This document shows, piece after piece, positions 6,487-9,837 of a stretch of DNA of 9,837 bases. Location of the stretch: positions 1-9,837 of the forward strand of contig JAHHSR010000053.1 in the NCBI GenBank assembly GCA_020025075.1, given 5' to 3'. A program made the translations under genes and the position numbers. Under the pieces are notes generated by a model. It was given only the letters and a program-made list of their open reading frames with translations, did not search any database and was not told where the DNA came from. This DNA is from Pectinatus sp. Its GTDB lineage: Bacteria > Bacillota > Negativicutes > Selenomonadales > Selenomonadaceae. Numbering within the stretch: position 1 is the stretch's first letter; every line of letters begins with the position of its first letter.

Positions 6487-6622
6487 ACTATTTCGCAAAA
6501 TACCGTAGGCTACATGGAAATCTACGCCTGTGGAGAGATTGTAAGCCGTAAAACTGTAGTGCTTTTTCAAAAGGGGCAGCTTCCCTCCTAGCGAAACGTG
6601 AAGGTCGTTATAAGAGAATTTG
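6484..6622 (-). pseudogene. Possible remnant or unrecognised C-terminal coding fragment downstream of aroB
   Basis: On the minus strand one frame stays open from inside the end of aroB (about 6622) to a TAA at 6484-6486, just before the terminator. It has no convincing start. The peptide includes YNDLHVSLGGKLPLLKKHY and SFTAYNLSTGVDFHVAYGI, with alternating hydrophobic and polar residues that resemble beta strands of an outer-membrane or repeat protein. The only internal start with a nearby AGGAGG is a TTG 13 bases downstream, which is too far. About 45 codons could stay open by chance (roughly one in nine), so this rests on composition only. I do not recognise a family. It may be what is left of a gene deleted after aroB. 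Confidence 0.3.
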
Positions 6623-7708
6623 ATTTAAGGCGCTGCGGATGCTTTTTTCATCTATTGAAGTGTCGAGATGGACACGGCCGATGCGGTCGGGAATGACCCA
6701 TTTTAATTTGCCATTGACGACTTTTTTGTCGTGGAAAAGTGCGTGATAGATGCCATTTTCAGTGCAGGCGCTGCATTTTTGCGGCAAACGGCAGCGTTCT
6801 AAGAGGGAGTGCAGGCGCTTGAGTTCATCCTTTGACAATAATCCTTTTTCGCAGCTGATGATTGAAGCGCCAACCATGCCGGCAGCAACGGCTTCGCCAT
6901 GATTGTATTTGGCATATTGCGTTTCTTTTTCGATGGCATGGCCGAAACTATGGCCAAAGTTTAAAATTGAGCGCAAATCGCTTTCCTTTTCGTCAATGCT
7001 CACGATGAGCGCTTTGATTTCACACGAGCGCGTAATTGCATGCATGAGCACTTGTGGGTCGAGCTGTAAGAGCTTGTCGACATTTTTTTCAAGATAAGTA
7101 AAAAAGTCTTTGTCGTAAATCATGCCGTACTTTATTATTTCAGCTAGACCGGTCGAAATTTCACGCTGCGGCAAGGTCTGAAGAAAGTTGATGTCGATGA
7201 AAACGGTACGCGGTTGATAAAATGACCCGATGAGATTCTTGAAGAGATTGTGATTTACCCCTACTTTGCCACCAATAGAAGAGTCTACCTGTGAAAGCAT
7301 ACTGGTTGGAATATGAATAAGAGGTACGCCACGCATGTAGGTGGAAGCGGCAAAACCTGCCAAATCGCCAATTACGCCGCCACCTAAGGCGATGATGGGG
7401 GAGTGGCGGTCAAGATGAGCTTCGCTGGCACGCGTGTAAAGTTTTTCCGTTTCCCGCAGGCATTTTGAATTTTCGCCAGCTTCAACGACGGCAACTTCCG
7501 GCTCAAAGCCGCATTTTTGCAGTAGCTTTTCGACCCGCTCGCTATAAAGTTTGCCAACATTGGTATCCGTGACAATCATGGCTTTGCGAGAAAAGTTATG
7601 CTGCGAGAAAAATTTTTCTGCAATTTCTTCAAGGTCACTGCCGATTTTGATACTGTAGCTGTTATCTTTCAAGAGTACGTTGACTGTTTTCAATGGACAC
7701 GGGACCAT
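6608..7708 (-). CDS. aroB: 3-dehydroquinate synthase
   Basis: AroB makes 3-dehydroquinate from DAHP, the second step of the shikimate pathway, using NAD and a metal ion. The 366 residues are typical. Visible motifs are the nucleotide-binding ALGGGVIGDLAGFAASTYMRG (107-127), IHIPTSMLSQVDSSIGGKVGVN (131-152), and the metal ligands E190 (GLAEIIKYG), H253 (NFGHSFGHAIE) and H270 (NHGEAVAAGM). The ATG shares one base with the aroK stop (TAATG), so translation is probably coupled; there is no clear ribosome site. TTG at codon 6, giving MKTVNVLL like many homologues, is an alternative start. It is third in the minus-strand operon aroC-aroK-aroB and the last clear gene before the shared terminator. 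Confidence 0.95.
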   Translation of the reverse strand: MVPCPLKTVNVLLKDNSYSIKIGSDLEEIAEKFFSQHNFSRKAMIVTDTNVGKLYSERVEKLLQKCGFEPEVAVVEAGENSKCLRETEKLYTRASEAHLDRHSPIIALGGGVIGDLAGFAASTYMRGVPLIHIPTSMLSQVDSSIGGKVGVNHNLFKNLIGSFYQPRTVFIDINFLQTLPQREISTGLAEIIKYGMIYDKDFFTYLEKNVDKLLQLDPQVLMHAITRSCEIKALIVSIDEKESDLRSILNFGHSFGHAIEKETQYAKYNHGEAVAAGMVGASIISCEKGLLSKDELKRLHSLLERCRLPQKCSACTENGIYHALFHDKKVVNGKLKWVIPDRIGRVHLDTSIDEKSIRSALNQILL

Positions 7709-8313
7709 TACATGCGATGGAAGGTCCCGACACCTTCTTTCTTCGTGAATTTATCAGGTTTGAGGTTCCTTTTGGGGCGAAATGCAGTGCGAGGTCGGAT
7801 TTCGGTACTGTGGTTTTTGCGCAGGTAAAATAAAATCTCGTTGACAATCTGCAGCGGTGACAAATCATCTGTATCGATGATGAAATCGGCTTTCTTATAA
7901 AAAGGGCGACGTTTCTCCATCATGGCAAGAAGGGACTGCAAATCATTTTTCAGTAAAGGCCTGTTATTGCGGTTCATCGTGCGCGTCAAAATAGTATCAG
8001 CGCAGGCAAATAGAGAGATGATGATGCCGTGTTTTTGGAGCACTTCTCGATTTGCCGCATCTAGTGGCACTCCGCCACCGGTGGAGATGACAAAGCAGTG
8101 CTTGTGCGCAGCAAAGTGTACGGCATCCCTTTCAAGCTGACGAAAATATGCTTCACCCTTTGTCTTAAAGATGGTTGGAATGGACATTTTAGCATTTTTT
8201 TCGACGAGTGTATCGGTATCAATGAAATGATAGCCGAGCCTATTGGCTAAAAGTCGTCCAATGCAGCTTTTTCCTGTACCCATGAAGCCGATGAGAACTA
8301 TATTTTTGAGCAT
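7708..8313 (-). CDS. aroK: Shikimate kinase with a basic C-terminal tail
   Basis: It phosphorylates shikimate with ATP, the fifth step of the pathway. The core (about 1-166) has Walker A GFMGTGKS (9-16), the shikimate-binding DTD (32-34) and R58, STGGGVPL (77-84) and the lid arginine in NNRPLL (R118). The protein is 201 residues, about 30 longer than most shikimate kinases. The extra stretch after FYLRKNH (from about 168) is rich in Lys, Arg, Thr and Pro (RPRTAFRPKRNLKPDKFTKK) and ends where aroB starts. It may be an unstructured extension, or the result of a lost stop codon extending the gene to the aroB start. GAAGGTGG, overlapping the aroC stop, serves as ribosome site; aroC ends 10 bases upstream. 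Confidence 0.95.
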   Translation of the reverse strand: MLKNIVLIGFMGTGKSCIGRLLANRLGYHFIDTDTLVEKNAKMSIPTIFKTKGEAYFRQLERDAVHFAAHKHCFVISTGGGVPLDAANREVLQKHGIIISLFACADTILTRTMNRNNRPLLKNDLQSLLAMMEKRRPFYKKADFIIDTDDLSPLQIVNEILFYLRKNHSTEIRPRTAFRPKRNLKPDKFTKKEGVGTFHRM

Positions 8314-8323
8314 GAGGCCACCT

Positions 8324-9469
8324 TCAAAAATTTTCTAATCGCTGGCAATAGTGGCGATAACTATTTTGGATGTCTTTTAATGTACTGCCGCCAAACTGCT
8401 CTAAAAAGGCCTGGGCGGTAATGAAGCTTGCCATTGCCCTTCCTACATGGGAAGCGGCCGGTACGGCGCAAACATCACTTCTTTCACGGCAGGCGGAGAT
8501 TTCTTTTTTGGAGAGAATGTCGATGCTATGCAGAGGCTGCATTAAGGTGGGAATGGGCTTCATGGCGCAGCGGATAATGATGGGTGCGCCGTTGCTCATG
8601 CCGCCTTCAAGGCCGCCGGCACGGTTAGTGCGGCGGTAAAAATGCCCTTTTTGGTAGAATATCTCGTCGTGGACGAGACTGCCTGGGCGCCTTGCTGCAG
8701 CAAAGCCATCGCCTATTTCAACGCCTTTTATCGCTTGGATGGATAGCATGGCTTGCGCGAGGCGCCCGTCAAGGCGCAAATCCCATTGCGTGTGGCTGCC
8801 AAGCCCCGGAGGTACATTTTGGACGCTGACCTCAAAGATACCGCCAAGGCTATCGCCAAGCTGGTGTGTTTTTTCGATGAGAGTGCGCATTTTTTTCTCG
8901 GCAATGGGGTCGGGACAATTTAATTCACTTTTTTTCAATGCTTTAATATCGAAGGATTGCCCTTTATCCACAGTGATATCCCCAATTTCCACTACATATG
9001 AAGTTATTTCGATGTCGAATTGCTGCAAAAATTGCTCGCAGATAGCCCCAATGGCGACGCGCTCAGCCGTTTCTCGTGCGCTTGAGCGTTCTAAAATATC
9101 ACGGATATCGTGACGGTCGTATTTTAAAGCGCCAGCAAGGTCGGCATGTCCTGGTCGCGGTGCCGTGACGGCGATGTTAGAGGGTTTTTCCCCTTGGCAG
9201 GACATTTTTTCTTGCCAGTTTTCCCAATCGCGGTTTCTTATTTGTACGGTAATTGGCGCACCAGTCGTTTCTCCAAAACGGATGCCGGATAAAAATTCGG
9301 CATGGTCCTGTTCTATTTTCATGCGCATGCCGCGTCCAAAGCCGCCCTGTCGCTGTCGAAGCTTTTCGTTGACGGCAGCGCTGTCAATTTTTAAGCCGGC
9401 AGGAAGCCCTTCCAATATGGCGGTGAGACAAGGCCCGTGGGATTCGCCGGCTGTAATGAAACGCAACAT
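8324..9469 (-). CDS. aroC: Chorismate synthase
   Basis: AroC converts 5-enolpyruvylshikimate 3-phosphate to chorismate, the last shared step to aromatic amino acids and folate. It needs reduced FMN, which links it to the riboflavin operon in the same window. The 381 residues contain GESHGP (8-13, H11), GGFGRGMRMKIEQD (42-55), RPGHADLAGALKY (105-117, H108), RSSARETAERVA (128-139), GLEGGMSNG (286-294) and RSDVCAVPAA (330-339), all standard signatures. MLRFITAGESHG is the expected N terminus, so ATG at 9469 is well supported. The ribosome site is weak (GGCAGAGA) and lies in the arm of a hairpin just upstream. It is first in the aroC-aroK-aroB operon. Confidence 0.96.
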   Translation of the reverse strand: MLRFITAGESHGPCLTAILEGLPAGLKIDSAAVNEKLRQRQGGFGRGMRMKIEQDHAEFLSGIRFGETTGAPITVQIRNRDWENWQEKMSCQGEKPSNIAVTAPRPGHADLAGALKYDRHDIRDILERSSARETAERVAIGAICEQFLQQFDIEITSYVVEIGDITVDKGQSFDIKALKKSELNCPDPIAEKKMRTLIEKTHQLGDSLGGIFEVSVQNVPPGLGSHTQWDLRLDGRLAQAMLSIQAIKGVEIGDGFAAARRPGSLVHDEIFYQKGHFYRRTNRAGGLEGGMSNGAPIIIRCAMKPIPTLMQPLHSIDILSKKEISACRERSDVCAVPAASHVGRAMASFITAQAFLEQFGGSTLKDIQNSYRHYCQRLENF

Positions 9470-9471
9470 AT

Positions 9472-9505
9472 TTTTATCTCTGCCCGATAAATAAGGCAGA
9501 TAAAC
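9472..9505 (-). promoter_or_regulatory. Hairpin in the aroC leader covering the ribosome-binding region
   Basis: On the minus strand TTATCTGCC pairs with GGCAGAGATAA (two-base bulge) across a 10-base AT-rich loop, ending a few bases before the aroC ATG. The 3' arm holds the only Shine-Dalgarno-like bases (GGCAGAGA), so folding could limit translation. No known regulator site is recognised. Confidence 0.4.
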
Positions 9506-9541
9506 ACCCCTTTTTTGTTTTTTGGCAAAGCCCTTTTTTTT

Positions 9542-9569
9542 ATTATACTATATTTTTTAACTTTGCTCA
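9542..9569 (-). promoter_or_regulatory. Candidate promoter for aroC-aroK-aroB
   Basis: On the minus strand a perfect TATAAT lies at 9547-9542, giving a start near 9535 and a leader of about 65 bases. The -35 region is poor (TGAGCA with a 16-base spacer is the best I see), so strength is uncertain. Confidence 0.5.
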
Positions 9570-9587
9570 TGGCTTTTGGGAAATTGT

Positions 9588-9615
9588 TTGGCAAAAATTG
9601 CGGCTATGATATAAT
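9588..9615 (+). promoter_or_regulatory. Promoter for the exported-protein gene
   Basis: TTGGCA (9588-9593), a 16-base spacer and an extended -10 TGATATAAT (TATAAT at 9610-9615). It is divergent from the aro promoter, with the two -10 boxes about 60 bases apart. Confidence 0.75.
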
Positions 9616-9624
9616 ATAAGAAGA

Positions 9625-9660
9625 CCAGCTTATAAGCTGGCATGGAGCCGTTATGAGCGG
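9625..9660 (+). repeat. Palindrome and short hairpin in the leader of the exported-protein gene
   Basis: CCAGCTTATAAGCTGG (9625-9640) is a perfect 16-base palindrome starting at about the transcription start, so it could be an operator or a 5' RNA hairpin. It is followed by GCCG-TTATGAG-CGGC (about 9647-9661), a weak second hairpin just before the ribosome site. Confidence 0.45.
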
Positions 9661-9683
9661 CAAAAGATTGTGAGGTGTCTATT

Positions 9684-9791
9684 TTGCGTTTGACAAAAAT
9701 TTTTCTTTTGTGCCTGAGCCTTATTTTTTTGCAGGCGTATACTGCATGTGCGGCGCCAAGTGTCACGGCCGATAAGACGACCTTTGATTGA
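9684..9791 (+). pseudogene. N-terminal fragment of an exported protein, possibly LptA/OstA-like, cut by an IS left end
   Basis: TTG at 9684 follows GAGGTG (9672-9677) at a good distance and starts a 35-residue reading: MRLTKIFLLCLSLIF, then LQAYTACAAPSVTADKTTFD and a TGA. The first part is a signal peptide: basic n-region, hydrophobic core, and a likely signal peptidase I site ACA|APS. The mature start SVTADKTTFD resembles the first strand of LptA/OstA-type periplasmic proteins (ADxxxFD...), which carry lipopolysaccharide in diderms. With only about 12 mature residues this assignment is tentative. The reading stops exactly where TTTGAT (9783-9788) meets the insertion-element left end, whose first bases supply the TGA. 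The rest of the gene is presumably beyond the element, outside the window. Confidence 0.6.
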
Positions 9792-9837
9792 AATTGCGCC
9801 GCATACTCGTGACTTTAGTCGTGAGTAAGGCGCAACT
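9789..9837 (+). mobile_element. Left end of a second IS200/IS605-family element inserted after TTTGAT
   Basis: Immediately 3' of TTGAT (9784-9788) comes a nested hairpin. TTGCGCC (9794-9800) pairs with GGCGCAA (9829-9835), and inside it ACTCGTGAC (9805-9813) pairs with GTCGTGAGT (9818-9826) through two G-T pairs, with loop TTTA. The core GACTTTAGTCGTG (9811-9823) is identical to 31-43 in the right end at the window start. IS200/IS605 elements of the ISDra2 group insert 3' of TTGAT and have subterminal hairpins at both ends, which fits. The element continues past the window edge, so its transposase, TnpB content and length are unknown. Confidence 0.65.

Noticed and set aside
9391..9766. Minus-strand open frames across the aroC start and the divergent promoter region
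   Set aside because: They overlap promoters, AT-rich runs and the conserved aroC N terminus in another frame; composition is not protein-like.
1..9837. CRISPR array, tRNA, rRNA, prophage or toxin-antitoxin genes
   Set aside because: I saw no spaced direct repeats, cloverleaf-like sequence or recognisable genes of these kinds; the interior is ordinary biosynthetic and cell-wall genes.

Overview
The window looks like chromosomal DNA from a diderm Firmicute of the class Negativicutes. The evidence is a clostridia-like FMN riboswitch with a ribD-ribE-ribBA-ribH operon, consensus-like promoters and strong Shine-Dalgarno sites, together with what looks like the start of an exported LptA/OstA-type protein, which implies an outer membrane. 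The genus cannot be set from the sequence alone. Almost everything between the two ends is conserved housekeeping metabolism.

Layout. Positions 1-53 are the right end of an IS200/IS605-type element. It runs straight into codons for the last 71 residues of RuvB (54-269), so ruvB is split. queH (queuosine synthesis) follows at 273-890. A near-consensus promoter overlaps the queH stop and leads into an FMN riboswitch (937-1047), an attenuator-type terminator (1092-1129), and then ribD, ribE, ribBA and ribH (1148-4587), closed by a hairpin terminator. Next is a pair on the same strand: a YfcE-type phosphodiesterase (4745-5302) and the peptidoglycan glycosyltransferase RodA (5329-6447), closed by a strong, probably bidirectional terminator. 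Converging from the right is the minus-strand shikimate operon aroC-aroK-aroB (9469 down to 6608). Between aroB and the shared terminator lies a short open stretch that may be a gene remnant. From the divergent intergenic region (9470-9683), a plus-strand promoter drives an exported protein that is cut after 35 residues, exactly at a TTTGAT sequence where the left end of a second IS200/IS605-type element begins (9789-9837).

How the genes work together. RibBA makes both riboflavin precursors from GTP and ribulose-5-phosphate, RibD carries out the deamination and reduction, RibH makes lumazine and RibE makes riboflavin. FMN then feeds back through the riboswitch. AroC, the last enzyme of the shikimate pathway, requires reduced FMN, and AroB and AroK supply earlier steps. 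RodA builds the lateral wall.

The unusual part is at the two edges. Both genes at the edges (ruvB and the exported-protein gene) are broken by IS200/IS605 ends that share a 13-base hairpin core. The insertions fit a TTGAT target, as in the ISDra2/TnpB group, and both elements point the same way. No transposase or TnpB gene lies inside the window, so the autonomous machinery, if present, is outside it. I saw no CRISPR array, tRNA, rRNA, prophage or new multi-gene system.
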